From Deinococcus aquatilis DSM 23025 (GTDB lineage: Bacteria > Deinococcota > Deinococci > Deinococcales > Deinococcaceae), in NCBI RefSeq assembly GCF_000378445.1, contig NZ_KB899695.1, positions 124,001 to 188,000 of the forward strand: DNA of 64,000 bases. Reading direction: 5' to 3'. The position numbers and the translations under genes are program-made. Shown in pieces: positions 28,358 to 37,198 of the stretch. A model generated the notes under the pieces. That model did not search any database and was not told where the DNA came from. It worked only from the letters and a program-made list of their open reading frames with translations. Within the stretch, counting starts at the first letter, position 1. Each line of letters begins with the position of its first letter.

Positions 28358-29363
28358 TGACACCTTTATCATAAGTTGGAATCGAGGGTTGAAGCTGAGC
28401 CAGCTGGAGCCGAAGGTTCACGTCAGGAAGGGCACTGAAGTGTTCTGGCAGAGGCTCCCGGGCCTGAAGCCACGAAGTGGGAAGCGTCTGTGGTGCCCTG
28501 AGATGGACGATGCTGCCGACCATGGCGCAGATGGTGTCGCGGTCTCCCCCACCGCTGACCGCTGTCCACAGCGCTTCTTCAACATTTTGCAGGTGCCTGC
28601 TGGCACACCATAGGGCAAAGGGCACGGTGTCCTGAGCAGAGAGCTGAACGCCGTTGCCCAGGGTGGAAACCGCGAATGCAAGTGTGGCGCTCTGGGGCAG
28701 GTCTCTGGCACGCCGAATCTTGCTGGCGACTTCGCTTGAAGGAACGCGGCGCTGCACCAGGTCGAGGAAGGTCGGGGGAGAAAGGTTCTGGTGTCCTTCA
28801 GCCCCCTGGGCGCAGAGGGCGGCAGCGACAGCCACCGCAATGGCGCCGGCCACAGCTTCAGGGTGGCTATGGGTGACCAGGCTGGACAGCCGTGCCTGCT
28901 CCACAACCCGATCAAGGTCAGGAGCGAAATAAGCACCAATCGGCCCAGCACGCATGGCTGAACCATTGCCGTACGAGCCCTGGCCCTCGAAGGCTTCCCG
29001 CACGACCATCTGCCAGTGGGCGCCTTCCTGCATCTGCCGCAGGGCCCGCTGCATGGAAGGGCCGTAACCGCGAGAGGGATCAAAATGTTGCGCGAAACGC
29101 CTGGCCAGGTCGTTTTGGCAGATCTCCCCGTGAGCCTCCAGAACCGCAACCACCGAGAGCGCCATCTGCGTGTCGTCGGTCCAGGACCACACACCTGCAG
29201 GAGGTTGACGGGACGCGACCACGGCGTCGAACGCTTCAGGGATGAGAAAGAACTGTTCCCCGAAGGCGTCGCCGACACTGAGTCCTTCCAGCGAGAGAAA
29301 GGCCCGGGACAGGGCTGAGCCTGATTCTCTGGAAAGACCGCCGTTAGGTGTGTTGCCTGTCAT
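28194..29363 (-). CDS. ADP-ribosylglycohydrolase family protein
   Basis: Removes ADP-ribose from modified targets in a Mg-dependent reaction (DraG/ADPRH fold). Metal ligands are visible: WTDDTQMALS (D63, D64) and the late GGGDRDTICAMVG motif near 290; GDAFGE near 31-36 and NGSAMRAGPIG near 140 complete the fold. ATG 29363 (MTGNTPNG) has a TATGCT -10 box ten bases before it. After about residue 335 the sequence (PTYDKGVNDPGASGARPQ..) is unlike the family and overlaps another small frame. In mobile elements this enzyme may counter ADP-ribosylating toxins or defences. Confidence 0.8.
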   Translation of the reverse strand: MTGNTPNGGLSRESGSALSRAFLSLEGLSVGDAFGEQFFLIPEAFDAVVASRQPPAGVWSWTDDTQMALSVVAVLEAHGEICQNDLARRFAQHFDPSRGYGPSMQRALRQMQEGAHWQMVVREAFEGQGSYGNGSAMRAGPIGAYFAPDLDRVVEQARLSSLVTHSHPEAVAGAIAVAVAAALCAQGAEGHQNLSPPTFLDLVQRRVPSSEVASKIRRARDLPQSATLAFAVSTLGNGVQLSAQDTVPFALWCASRHLQNVEEALWTAVSGGGDRDTICAMVGSIVHLRAPQTLPTSWLQAREPLPEHFSALPDVNLRLQLAQLQPSIPTYDKGVNDPGASGARPQSGSHRRPLRGQGCLRDLPQVSLKRAEPQDGHRGEGSLALEEHA

Positions 29364-29373
29364 GACGAGGATC

Positions 29374-29379
29374 AGCATA
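29374..29379 (-). promoter_or_regulatory. -10 box of the ADP-ribosylglycohydrolase gene
   Basis: TATGCT ten bases before ATG 29363 on the minus strand, without a ribosome binding site. Confidence 0.4.
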
Positions 29380-29618
29380 GAGCGCGTGATTCGCAGGACT
29401 GCTGACCGTAACTCACCGAACAGCGGGTTCAGTCAGCTGGAATGTCGTCCAGCTGCTTCATCTCCAGTCTTGGTAGCGTCAATCGGCAGAGCCTCTGTCT
29501 CCATGGTTCTGCCCAGCAATGCAGGTGCAGAAGAACTGAACGGAACGGAAAGGAAGCAGCGCCCTCAGTGACCAGAGCCGGGGCGGCCAGTTTCTCCTCG
29601 ACAGAACGTGTCCAGAAC

Positions 29619-29651
29619 AAAAAAATCCTCCCAGAATGAGAGGCAGGAGGC
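29619..29651 (-). terminator. terminator
   Basis: GTGCCTCC and GGAGGA pair around a 14-base loop and are followed by seven T on the minus strand, seven bases after the stop of the 29658-30437 gene. Confidence 0.75.
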
Positions 29652-29657
29652 ACAGTG

Positions 29658-30437
29658 TTACTGGCCCGGCCAGCGCTGGTCGACGGCTGCCCGCAGCTCC
29701 ACCAGGACAGCGGCGCGTTCCGGGCCCTCGTCTGTCAGCTGGCTGTAGGCGTCCTCTCCCAGCAGATGGATGCTGAGCCAGCCCTGGGCAAAGCGCAGAT
29801 GATCGTCTTCGCGGCGCGCGAACACTTCCGGGAGATGCGCGCCGCCGCTGCCCGTGTCGGCCCAGGCCACCTGGCGGGCCAGCGGGCCCAGATCCGGGTC
29901 ACCCGCTTCCAACTGGTCAAGCAGAAACATCAGCAGGGTTGCCCGCTGCGCCCAGCTGTGCAGTTCGTCCTGGGTGGCCAGCAGCGCGGGCACAACCTCC
30001 GGGTCCAGGCCGCTGCGCAGGTGCTCGACGCTGTCGGGTCCGCCCCAGACCGCCTGCAGGGCGCGCCAGGCCTGGCTGGGCTCCTGCTGTTCACGGCCAG
30101 GTTCGGGGGGCAGAATTTCAGTGAGCCCGAAGCGCGGGATCTTGCACGTCGCGGTGCCCCGGTCGGCCTCGTCGTCCAGTTCCAAGAGGGACCACACGGT
30201 CTGTTCAGCCTCCTCCACCGGGGCCTGGCCGTGCCAGGACATATGCAGCCAGGGGCCGTCTGCCCAGATCAGCCGGCCTGGAGAGGGCCGGCTCAGCACA
30301 GTGCCCGACTCGGGGCTGCTGAGGTGCTCGGCCCAGCGGCGGGCCGCCTCAGGCTCCGGGAAGTGCAGGCTGCCGCCGACCGAGACGCGCACGAGAGGTT
30401 CAGGAGGGGCAGGATGTTTCTTCGCGCGGCGGAACAT
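29658..30437 (-). CDS. hypothetical protein
   Basis: 259 residues, soluble and acidic, beginning MFRRAKKHPAPPEP. An N-terminal strand/helix part (VRVSVGGSLHFPEPEAARRWAEHL) resembles a small alpha/beta unit with a tryptophan-rich strand (LIWADGPWLHMSWHG), and the C-terminal 150 residues are helical. No family recognised. AGGATAG precedes ATG 30437. It has its own terminator, and is adjacent to the broken integrase. Confidence 0.55.
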   Translation of the reverse strand: MFRRAKKHPAPPEPLVRVSVGGSLHFPEPEAARRWAEHLSSPESGTVLSRPSPGRLIWADGPWLHMSWHGQAPVEEAEQTVWSLLELDDEADRGTATCKIPRFGLTEILPPEPGREQQEPSQAWRALQAVWGGPDSVEHLRSGLDPEVVPALLATQDELHSWAQRATLLMFLLDQLEAGDPDLGPLARQVAWADTGSGGAHLPEVFARREDDHLRFAQGWLSIHLLGEDAYSQLTDEGPERAAVLVELRAAVDQRWPGQ

Positions 30438-30526
30438 GACCCTATCCTGCCACGGTCTGGGCGACTTTTCTGGCCCGTCTGTGCGCCAGAAAAGCGCGGC
30501 CGAAATCGTGCTGCAGCTGTATCAGT

Positions 30527-31105
30527 TCAGTCCTGCTGGTCCGGATCTGGTGTGATCTCCAGCTGGGTGGCGCAGGGCAAGGTCCTATCTGGGCCGCGCT
30601 CGTGCACTCCATGGGCCTCCACCGCACCAGGCCAGGCTGGGTCACCGGGCATCGGCAGGTGAAGCCAGGTGCGGCCGGTTCGGGCCAGGTGGACGGTGGA
30701 CACCGAAGTGCCGTGCTGCCGGGCCCGGGCCGTGTCGAGGCCCCGGAAGTACGGCAAGGCGCGCAGGCGAAGCACGTCGGCGGCCGTCAGGCGGCTGCGG
30801 CCGTTCCCCTCCCCGGCCACCCTCCGTCCGGGACCGGGCAGCCGGCCCTTGCGGGCTGCGTCGGACATGTTGTCCTGCGGCGTGCCGAGGAAGAGATGCG
30901 CAGGATTGACACACAGCGGGTTGTCGCAGTGGTGGCAGGCGAACAGGGTGGCAGGCGGCAGTTCGCCGTGGGTCAGCATCCAGGAGATCCGGGTGGCCAT
31001 GTATTTGCCAGCCGGTCCACCCACCGGGGTCAGACTGAACATCCCGTAGCCCCGGCTGGTGCCGCCAGTCCAGTTCCAGCAGGCGTCCGGACCGGCACTG
31101 CGATC
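30527..31105 (-). CDS. HNH endonuclease lodged in the integrase gene
   Basis: The frame continues without interruption from integrase sequence into an HNH endonuclease: CWNWTGG near its start, [18 protein letters not shown], the core [22 protein letters not shown] (His-His-Cys, then CVNP and AHL) and [11 protein letters not shown], then a helix-turn-helix-like tail ([13 protein letters not shown]..). This is the layout of phage and intron HNH homing nucleases that cut a specific site and insert there. No separate start with a binding site is evident, so it may be expressed only from the fused frame or be dead. No integrase sequence resumes after it. Confidence 0.75.
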   Translation of the reverse strand, partial: DRSAGPDACWNWTGGTSRGYGMFSLTPVGGPAGKYMATRISWMLTHGELPPATLFACHHCDNPLCVNPAHLFLGTPQDNMSDAARKGRLPGPGRRVAGEGNGRSRLTAADVLRLRALPYFRGLDTARARQHGTSVSTVHLARTGRTWLHLPMPGDPAWPGAVEAHGVHERGPDRTLPCATQLEITPDPDQQD

Positions 31106-31537
31106 CACGTAGAGAAACAGCAGCAGCGCCCTGTTCCTGAGCGGCTGGGACAGCTCCGCGGCCACCTTCAGGCAGACGGCCACCTCGTGCGGCTGGACGG
31201 CGGGTGGCCTCTCCTTCGGCAGCGTGGGCATGCGGATCTTCAGGGTTGGATCTTTCTCGATCAGCTCTTCGAACAGCGCCCAGCGGAACGTGGCGCGGAT
31301 GGCCCGCAGCACGGCATGCTCCCCGCCTGGGCCCAGGCCACGCGCCTCGCGCAGCCACAGCTGGAACTCCGTCAGCACGGCCCGCGTGATGGCGTCCGTG
31401 TCCGGCGCAATGCCCTAGACCTTCAGGAACTCTTGGAGCGGCTCCAAGCCGTACTTGTAGTAGGTGATCGTGGCGGGACTCCGCCGCATGGACGAGAGGT
31501 GGCGGACGTGCGCAGCGTGGAGCGATGACAACAGCAT
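31106..31537 (-). pseudogene. int: tyrosine integrase, N-terminal remnant
   Basis: ATG 31537 (AGGGGG upstream) begins an N-terminal SAM-like core-binding domain (RRSPATITYYKYGLEPLQEFL..., [23 protein letters not shown]-type linker, then [12 protein letters not shown], the first catalytic-domain helix). Codon 41 is TAG (31417-31415), where CAG would be normal, and the catalytic Arg-His-Arg-Tyr part is replaced by an HNH endonuclease exactly before the usual TGLR motif. Its position beside attR shows it was the integrase of this element. Two lesions make it inactive. Confidence 0.8.
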
Positions 31538-31638
31538 AAAACCCCCTGTTGCAACGCGCAATGCCCCTGCTGGGCGACACTCGATCTCCGCTCCAAGTCC
31601 CTAATCCGGCACCCGGCCGTAGTTCTAGGCTAAATGCC

Positions 31639-31662
31639 AAAAACCCCCGCTGGGCGCAGGGG
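31639..31662 (-). terminator. terminator of tRNA-Leu
   Basis: CCCCTGC pairs with GCGGGGG and is followed by five T on the minus strand. A diverged homologue lies at 16960-16983, so the element brought its own tRNA end plus terminator. Confidence 0.75.
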
Positions 31663-31675
31663 CATGAGGCTTAGG

Positions 31676-31758
<83 letters not shown>

Positions 31759-31801
31759 CTACGCTTTTCCTGCAACATCCACAGGGTTGGGCGCGGAGCG
31801 G

Positions 31802-31831
31802 ATACTAGCGCAAGGAAGGGCGACAGGTCAA
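31802..31831 (-). promoter_or_regulatory. promoter of tRNA-Leu
   Basis: TTGACC (31831-31826) and TAGTAT (31807-31802), spacer 18 bases, 43 bases upstream of the tRNA 5' end. It lies in the short space after purD. Confidence 0.75.
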
Positions 31832-31842
31832 ACGGGGGCCGG

Positions 31843-33126
31843 TCAGAGGGAGGCCGGATCAGGCACCGGGCCTGGGGTGGACACCGGGCTGGGGACTGCG
31901 CCGATGCGTGCGCCGATATCACGCCGCCTCTGTGCGCCTGCAAACTCTATCCGGTCTGCCAGAGCGTAAGCGCGACCCAGCGCAGCATTCAGCGTGTCGG
32001 CCGTGGCGGTGACGGCCAATACGCGCCCGCCGTTGCTCACCAATCGACCTTCTTTTTCGGCAGTTCCGGCGTGATAGATGATCTCCCCTGCGGCGGTCGG
32101 CGGCAGCGTGATCGGAATATCTTTCTGCGGCTCGGCAGGATAACCGGGGGCGGCCAGGATAATGACGGCGCTGGCCCCGGCACGAAACTGCACCGTTTCC
32201 GGGTGCAGGGTGCCGCGTACTGCGTCCAGGGCGTGCTGGGCCAGGTCGGATTCCAGCAGGGGCAACACGGCCTCGGCCTCGGGATCGCCGAAGCGGGCAT
32301 TGAATTCCACCACCCTGGGACCGCTGGGCGTCAGCATCAGGCCCGCGTACAGCACGCCCGTATAGGGCAAGCCCTCCGCCCGCATTCCGGCCAGCGTGCG
32401 CTCGATGATCTCGGACTGGATCACGGCCAGTTGCTCGGCAGGCAGCGGAAATGGGCAGATGACCCCCATACCGCCCGTCATGGGGCCGACATCTCCGTCG
32501 AAGATGGTCTTGTGATCCTGACTGGGCGGCGTGAGGGCGTAACGCACGCCGTCGGTGAGGGCCAGCACCGTCACTTCCTGCCCGGTCATGAAATCTTCGA
32601 TGACGGCACTCGCGCCGGGCTGCGTAAAAATGTCTTCCAGGGCGGCCTGTGCCTCGGCAGAAGTGTGGGCAATCGTGACGCCCTTGCCTGCCCGCAGGCC
32701 CGCATCTTTGATCACGGTGGGCAGCGAACAGGTGGCGGCGTGTGCCAGAGCCTCCGCCAGATCACCGAAGGCGCGGTGCTGCGCGGTGGGAATGCCGTGG
32801 CGGGTCATAAACGCCTTGCTCCAGGCCTTATCGCCCTCCAGGCGGCTGGCAGCGCGGGTGGGGCCGAAGGCTGGCACGCCACGCGCTGTACAGGCGTCCA
32901 CCACTCCCGCCGCAAGGTAGGCTTCCGGCCCCACGATCACCACATCCACGCCTTCTTGCACGGCCAGTTCAGCCAGACTTTCTGCATCCTGGGGACTGGA
33001 CAGGATGCGGGCCAGCGCCGCTATGCCGGGGTTGCCGGGAGTACACAGCACCTCGTGACCGTGGCGGGCGCAGGCGTCCACGATGGCGTGTTCGCGCCCA
33101 CCGCCGCCGATGACCAGCACGCGCAT
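31843..33126 (-). CDS. purD: phosphoribosylamine-glycine ligase (GAR synthetase)
   Basis: Second step of purine synthesis: joins glycine to phosphoribosylamine using ATP. 427 residues with MRVLVIGGGGREHAI at the N-terminus, ATP-grasp elements (PTVIKDAGLRAGKGV, where the usual KA-DGLAAGKGV reads KDAGLRAGKGV), the DHK.IFDGDVGPMTGGMGV segment, GVLYAGLMLTPSGPRVVEFNARFGDPE and the C-terminal domain. ATG 33126 overlaps the TGA of the upstream hydrolase gene, so the two genes are coupled. The C-terminus ends about 20 residues beyond the usual domain end. Confidence 0.93.
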   Translation of the reverse strand: MRVLVIGGGGREHAIVDACARHGHEVLCTPGNPGIAALARILSSPQDAESLAELAVQEGVDVVIVGPEAYLAAGVVDACTARGVPAFGPTRAASRLEGDKAWSKAFMTRHGIPTAQHRAFGDLAEALAHAATCSLPTVIKDAGLRAGKGVTIAHTSAEAQAALEDIFTQPGASAVIEDFMTGQEVTVLALTDGVRYALTPPSQDHKTIFDGDVGPMTGGMGVICPFPLPAEQLAVIQSEIIERTLAGMRAEGLPYTGVLYAGLMLTPSGPRVVEFNARFGDPEAEAVLPLLESDLAQHALDAVRGTLHPETVQFRAGASAVIILAAPGYPAEPQKDIPITLPPTAAGEIIYHAGTAEKEGRLVSNGGRVLAVTATADTLNAALGRAYALADRIEFAGAQRRRDIGARIGAVPSPVSTPGPVPDPASL

Positions 33127-34082
33127 CAGCGGCCCGCCTGTGCTGCTGGAACCGATGCCGGAGCAGCAGCACGCGCCGCCTGACGTTGCCAGTAACGCAC
33201 CAACCCCTGCACGCTCATCCACGGCGGGCAGGCAAATTCATAGCGGGCGGGCAGGTCAGGGCCTTCTTCACGCAGTTCGGCCAGCAGCGCTTCCGTAAAA
33301 GCGTCCGATAAAGCTTGCGGTTCCTGGCCTGCCGTCAGCCCAGCGCGGATGCGTTCGGCGTCGGTGTGGAGGTTGGCAAGCAGGGCGTCCCAGTGGGCCT
33401 CTGTCTGGGCATAAGCGCCGAAATGGGCCAGATGCAGGGTGTGGGCATCTCTGCCGCGCAGCAGGGCGATGCTGGCCCGCCATGCTTCCAGATCGATGTC
33501 TGGTGGCGGTGTCGGGGCGCGGGGCGTCTGGCGCACGTCCAGCCGAATGCCGCCCACATCCCCCACGAACAGATGTTCGCCCACATGGTAGGCAAGGTGA
33601 TGCACGGCGTGACCGGGGGTATACAGCGGCAGCACATCGGTCTGACCGAGCCGCAGCTGTTCTCCGCCCGCCAGCACGGTCAGACGTTCGGCGGGCACGG
33701 GCAGAAACTCGCCCCACAGCCGCTCCATCTGATCGCCGTAAATCTGCGTGGCGCTGGCAACCAGACGTTCAGGCCGCGACAGGTGCGCCGCGCCGCGCTC
33801 GTGGACATAGGCCCGCGCTTCCGGCACCCGCGCCAGCAGCGTTCCTGCCGCTCCCGCGTGATCCAGATGAATATGCGTGAGCAGGACGTGGCGCACCTCC
33901 TCCAGCCGTGCGCCCAGCGCCGCCAGACCTGCCTCCAGCGCAGGCAGGGTGGAACTGGGGCCAGTATCGACCAGGGCCAGACCATCGCCCGTGTCGAAGA
34001 CGGCAGAGGCCACAACCCCTGGCGTGTCCTGAAAATGCAGATCGATGGTCTGCACCTGTCCGAAACCCAGCGCTGAAGTCAT
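33126..34082 (-). CDS. metallo-beta-lactamase-fold hydrolase
   Basis: 318 residues with the zinc motif THIHLDHAG near residue 67, LYTPGHAVHH near 150 and HLFVGDVGGIRLD near 170, hallmarks of the MBL fold. The C-terminal helices (HWDALLANLHTDAERIRAGL) resemble those of the YflN/lactonase-like branch, whose substrates are mostly unknown. ATG 34082 overlaps the preceding stop by four bases. It forms an operon with a small membrane protein and purD; why a hydrolase travels with a purine gene is unclear. Confidence 0.8.
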   Translation of the reverse strand: MTSALGFGQVQTIDLHFQDTPGVVASAVFDTGDGLALVDTGPSSTLPALEAGLAALGARLEEVRHVLLTHIHLDHAGAAGTLLARVPEARAYVHERGAAHLSRPERLVASATQIYGDQMERLWGEFLPVPAERLTVLAGGEQLRLGQTDVLPLYTPGHAVHHLAYHVGEHLFVGDVGGIRLDVRQTPRAPTPPPDIDLEAWRASIALLRGRDAHTLHLAHFGAYAQTEAHWDALLANLHTDAERIRAGLTAGQEPQALSDAFTEALLAELREEGPDLPARYEFACPPWMSVQGLVRYWQRQAARAAAPASVPAAQAGR

Positions 34083-34264
34083 GCGATACCCGCGATCCGT
34101 GCGCCCGCCAGGGCCGCCGCCGCCGCGTACTGCACCGCAGCGATAGACCGGATGACCCGCACGTTGGCCGCCGCCTTCATGGGGCCGTAAGTCAGGGCCA
34201 GAATCAGCGTCGCGCTGAGAACGATAAATACCACCACCACCCAAAGAACCATGCCTGGAAGCAT
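34079..34264 (-). CDS. small membrane protein
   Basis: About 61 residues with one or two membrane helices (MVLWVVVVFIVLSATLILAL and AAVQYAAAAALAGARIAG) joined by a basic loop (YGPMKAAANVRVIRS). Start is uncertain (ATG 34264 or 34252). First gene of the operon with the MBL hydrolase and purD, overlapping the former by four bases. Function unknown. Confidence 0.55.
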   Translation of the reverse strand: MLPGMVLWVVVVFIVLSATLILALTYGPMKAAANVRVIRSIAAVQYAAAAALAGARIAGIA

Positions 34265-34579
34265 ACCAACCCGGCACAGAAGGCGGCCCACCCTGCACAG
34301 CCCGCCTCCCACACCCGCCCTTTTTGCTTGTTCTGGGTACTGTTCTGATCAGCAGATGACCTGATGAAGAGTCAATAAGACAGAGTGGTCATACAAATGG
34401 TGACGGTCTTGAAAGAACGGGCATTTTATGCTCGGTATCACAATTTATCTGTATGGCACTGGACACCGTTCCTGAGATTGGCTGAGATCACAACCATCGG
34501 CAGGCCTGACCTTTGCAGATTCGGCCCCAAAACGCTCCTATTTTCCGAACATAACTCTCTCAAGCAAGAAAAGGAACCA
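34265..34579. other. intergenic region between divergent units
   Basis: 315 AT-richer bases with several AT-rich words (TTTATGCT, TATCTG, TACAAA, TATTTT) that could be -10 boxes of the substrate-binding protein gene. None has a clear -35 partner at 16-18 bases, so I do not assign a promoter. No gene or RNA seen. Confidence 0.4.
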
Positions 34580-35362
34580 ATGAACTCTACCCTGTTTACT
34601 GCCCGGACTCTGACCGCTACCCTCCTGACTCTGCTGCTGGCTGCACCGCACGCACAGGCCCGCACACTGGCCCAGATCAGGGCTTCCGGCGTGCTGCGCG
34701 TGGCGACTCCTGCCGATGTGCCGCCCTTTTCGTTGGTCAGCGCGGGCAACCACTTCGGTTTCGAGGTCGAACTGCTGGAAGCTCTGGCCGCCGATCTGGG
34801 CGTCAAAATCAGCTTCGAGCTGGCCCGCATCGACCAACTGACCAGTCTGTTGCAGGAAGACAGGGTTGATGTGGCGTTCAGTGCGCTGGGCATCACCAGC
34901 ACCCGCGAAAACAAGATCGACTTTACGGTCCCCACCGCCTGCGTGGGCGTCTCGGTGGTCTCGCTCGATCCCAAACTCAACCTCCACACCGACCTGAAGG
35001 GCAAAACCATCGGAGTGATCGCGGGTTCCATCATGACCTCCTATGTCCAGAAACTGCCCTTCGACAAGAAAGTAAACGTGTACCCCAGTAACAATGACGT
35101 GGTACTGGCGGTGTTCTCCAAAGCTGTGGACGCGACGGTGGCCTACAGCGTAGCCGAAGGCATGGTCAAGAAGCTGTACCCCAAAGCCAACGTCCACTTT
35201 GGTCCCGAACTCTGGAGCGTGCCGATTGGCATGATGCTGCGCGAGGACAACGACAGCACCCGCCTCGCGCTGAACGCCAGCCTCGTCAAGTTTCAGCAGG
35301 GCGCGGGGTACGCGGCGCTGAGCAGCAAGTATTTCGGGAAGGATCTGCGCTGCAAGGGGTGA
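34580..35362 (+). CDS. amino-acid ABC transporter substrate-binding protein
   Basis: 260 residues, SBP_bac_3 family. Signal peptide to about residue 28 (LLTLLLAAPHAQA), then LAQIRASGVLRVATPADVPPF, GFEVELLEALAADLG, DVAFSALGITSTREN.IDFTVP and the LKGKTIGVIAGS hinge, all typical of polar amino-acid binders. AAGGAA precedes ATG 34580. No permease or ATPase gene is next to it, so it must serve a transporter encoded elsewhere. It ends at a strong bidirectional terminator. Confidence 0.87.
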   Translation: MNSTLFTARTLTATLLTLLLAAPHAQARTLAQIRASGVLRVATPADVPPFSLVSAGNHFGFEVELLEALAADLGVKISFELARIDQLTSLLQEDRVDVAFSALGITSTRENKIDFTVPTACVGVSVVSLDPKLNLHTDLKGKTIGVIAGSIMTSYVQKLPFDKKVNVYPSNNDVVLAVFSKAVDATVAYSVAEGMVKKLYPKANVHFGPELWSVPIGMMLREDNDSTRLALNASLVKFQQGAGYAALSSKYFGKDLRCKG

Positions 35363-35448
35363 GGACCACAGAGACAGGCTGAACTCTTGGGCGGCCAAAT
35401 CCCTGATCGGCACCGCTGAAAAAGATTCACCCTCCGCATTCCAACCAG

Positions 35449-35484
35449 AAATCAGCGCCCCGATGACGGCAGGGGCGCTGATTT
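35449..35484. terminator. bidirectional terminator
   Basis: AAATCAGCGCCCC and GGGGCGCTGATTT pair perfectly over 13 bp with a ten-base loop. It serves the plus-strand binding-protein gene and the minus-strand RNHCP gene. Confidence 0.85.
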
Positions 35485-35513
35485 CAACTTCCGATTTCAA
35501 CTTCTGCCGAGGG

Positions 35514-35867
35514 CTAGCGCTTGCTGCTGATGGCAATCAGCGTATTCCAGTCGTCGGGTTGGGCGGGGTCGTCCAGTGCGGCACGGTTGCGGCCCACAAA
35601 GCCGCATTTCTGGCACTCGTGCACGAGGACCCAGCCTTTTTTGCCGCTCTGCTCCACGCCCACCGGGGCCATCAGGCCGTGGCAGGTGCTGGCGCGGTCT
35701 CCGGGCAGAATGTCCACATGTTTGCTGTGCAGGCAATGGGGACAGTGGTTACGCACGCTGCCATTTTTCAGCGGCAGAACTTCCTGCCCGCAGTGGCCGC
35801 ACACGAACGGATTGTTGGTGCCCTGCACGGTAAATCGGCGCGTCCCTGTTTCTGTGGGCTGGCTCAT
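35514..35867 (-). CDS. RNHCP-domain zinc-ribbon protein
   Basis: 117 residues with FVCGHCGQEVLPL near 20-35, the naming motif RNHCPHCLHSKHVD near 39-52, PGDRASTCHGLM, and VHECQKCGF near 80-92: four Cys pairs that should hold two zinc ions. The family is uncharacterised; the fold suggests nucleic-acid or ribosome contact. AGGAGG lies six bases before ATG 35867. It overlaps the membrane-protein gene upstream by four bases. Confidence 0.85.
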   Translation of the reverse strand: MSQPTETGTRRFTVQGTNNPFVCGHCGQEVLPLKNGSVRNHCPHCLHSKHVDILPGDRASTCHGLMAPVGVEQSGKKGWVLVHECQKCGFVGRNRAALDDPAQPDDWNTLIAISSKR

Positions 35868-36340
35868 CGGCGGCCTCCTGCCTTGGCGTCCTGCCTGCCT
35901 GCCGAAGTACGGGACAACCAGCGGGCATCCAGAAAGGCGCGGATGGTGGGAGTGGCGACCAGGGCCGTGCCCAGCAGCAGAAAGGCGATGCCCGCCACGC
36001 TGATGACCCAGCCCTGCCAGCTGGCGCTTTCTTCGGATACACCAGCGGCCAGCATGCCCACAATAAAGACCAACAGGCCCGCCGCCATACACAACCCGAG
36101 CGTGATGCGCCACGCCCACACGCTGCCGCGCCACACCTGCCCGAGCAGGACCGCCGTTGCGCAGGCATACAGAATGTTCCGGGCAAGGTTGGCGGTCTGG
36201 CCCTGAAGCAGTCCCCCCAGAAACGGCGTGACCGTGAGCATGAAAATGCACAGCAGCACCGCCAGCGTCGGCACGCGTCCGCGCTCGGCCAGCGTGGGGG
36301 GCAAAGGGGAGGATGGGGTGGGGCGGCGGGTCTGGCTCAC
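35864..36340 (-). CDS. membrane protein of unknown function
   Basis: 158 residues, GTG start 36340. Four membrane helices at about 25-45, 50-68, 74-96 and 107-128, short loops, and a basic C-terminal tail. No substrate motif. Coupled by a four-base overlap to the RNHCP gene. Confidence 0.65.
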   Translation of the reverse strand: MSQTRRPTPSSPLPPTLAERGRVPTLAVLLCIFMLTVTPFLGGLLQGQTANLARNILYACATAVLLGQVWRGSVWAWRITLGLCMAAGLLVFIVGMLAAGVSEESASWQGWVISVAGIAFLLLGTALVATPTIRAFLDARWLSRTSAGRQDAKAGGRR

Positions 36341-36458
36341 GGCTCTATTTCACCACACACGGCGCGGGCAAACCGGAGCGGGGGTTACGGGCGCGTCTGC
36401 CTGGGCAGGGGTCTACACAGGTCTGGGGGCCAAGCTCATCGGCGGCGGCCATCTCCAT

Positions 36459-36464
36459 TACCCT
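36459..36464 (+). promoter_or_regulatory. -10 box of the MOSC gene (leaderless)
   Basis: TACCCT five bases before ATG 36470; no ribosome binding site. Confidence 0.5.
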
Positions 36465-36469
36465 GAGCC

Positions 36470-37141
36470 ATGCCCGCACCTGCGCTCCAGATTCTCAGCG
36501 TGAACATCGGCCAACCGTTGGCACTGACTATTGGCCCGGACAGCGCCGCACCACGCACGGAAATCACCGGCATTCATAAGCAGGCCACCAGCGAGCGCGT
36601 GCGTGTGGGACGGCTGGGACTGGAAGGCGACCACGTCATGGACACCCGGCATCACGGCGGCCCCGGTCAGGCGGTCTACGTGTACACGCAGGAAGATTAC
36701 GACCACTGGGCCGAAGTGCTGGGGCAAACTCTGGACCCCGGCACCTTCGGAGAGAACCTGCTGATGGCCGGGTTGGAGTCGGTAGACGTGCGCGTGGGCG
36801 AACGCTTCTGGGTGGGCAGCACGGTTCTGGAGGCCACCGCCGCCCGCATTCCCTGCATGGTGCTGGCCGCCCGCATGAACGATCTGGGATTCGTCAAACG
36901 CTTCAAGCAGGTGCGCCGTCCCGGTTTTTATGCCCGCGTGGTTCAGGAAGGCGACGTGGGCCAGGGCGACCCTGTGCGCCGCGAGGCCGCCCCAGACGGT
37001 GCACCCAGCATCGGAACGACTTTTGATCTGTGGTTCAGCGAATCGCGCGACCCGGAAGAGTTGCGCCGTTATCTGAACTACCCGCTGGCCGAGCGACTGC
37101 GGGCCGATATAGAGGAATGGCTGACAGCGGCAAAAAACTGA
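36470..37141 (+). CDS. MOSC-domain protein (YiiM-like)
   Basis: 223 residues resembling Yii[33 protein letters not shown] near 46-80, [10 protein letters not shown] near 97-106 and the MOSC cysteine in [12 protein letters not shown] near 128. MOSC proteins bind molybdenum cofactor and move sulfur or reduce N-hydroxylated compounds; YiiM confers resistance to hydroxylaminopurine. ATG 36470 follows a -10 box at leaderless distance. Confidence 0.82.
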   Translation: MPAPALQILSVNIGQPLALTIGPDSAAPRTEITGIHKQATSERVRVGRLGLEGDHVMDTRHHGGPGQAVYVYTQEDYDHWAEVLGQTLDPGTFGENLLMAGLESVDVRVGERFWVGSTVLEATAARIPCMVLAARMNDLGFVKRFKQVRRPGFYARVVQEGDVGQGDPVRREAAPDGAPSIGTTFDLWFSESRDPEELRRYLNYPLAERLRADIEEWLTAAKN

Positions 37142-37198
37142 AGATTGGGCTGACAGCGTGTCCTCCCAATCTCCAATCCCCCACAACCTGCCTCCAAC

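Noticed and set aside
30642..31640. 332-codon frame overlapping the integrase and HNH
   Set aside because: Arginine/proline-rich shadow in another frame; the integrase and HNH motifs are in the neighbouring frame.
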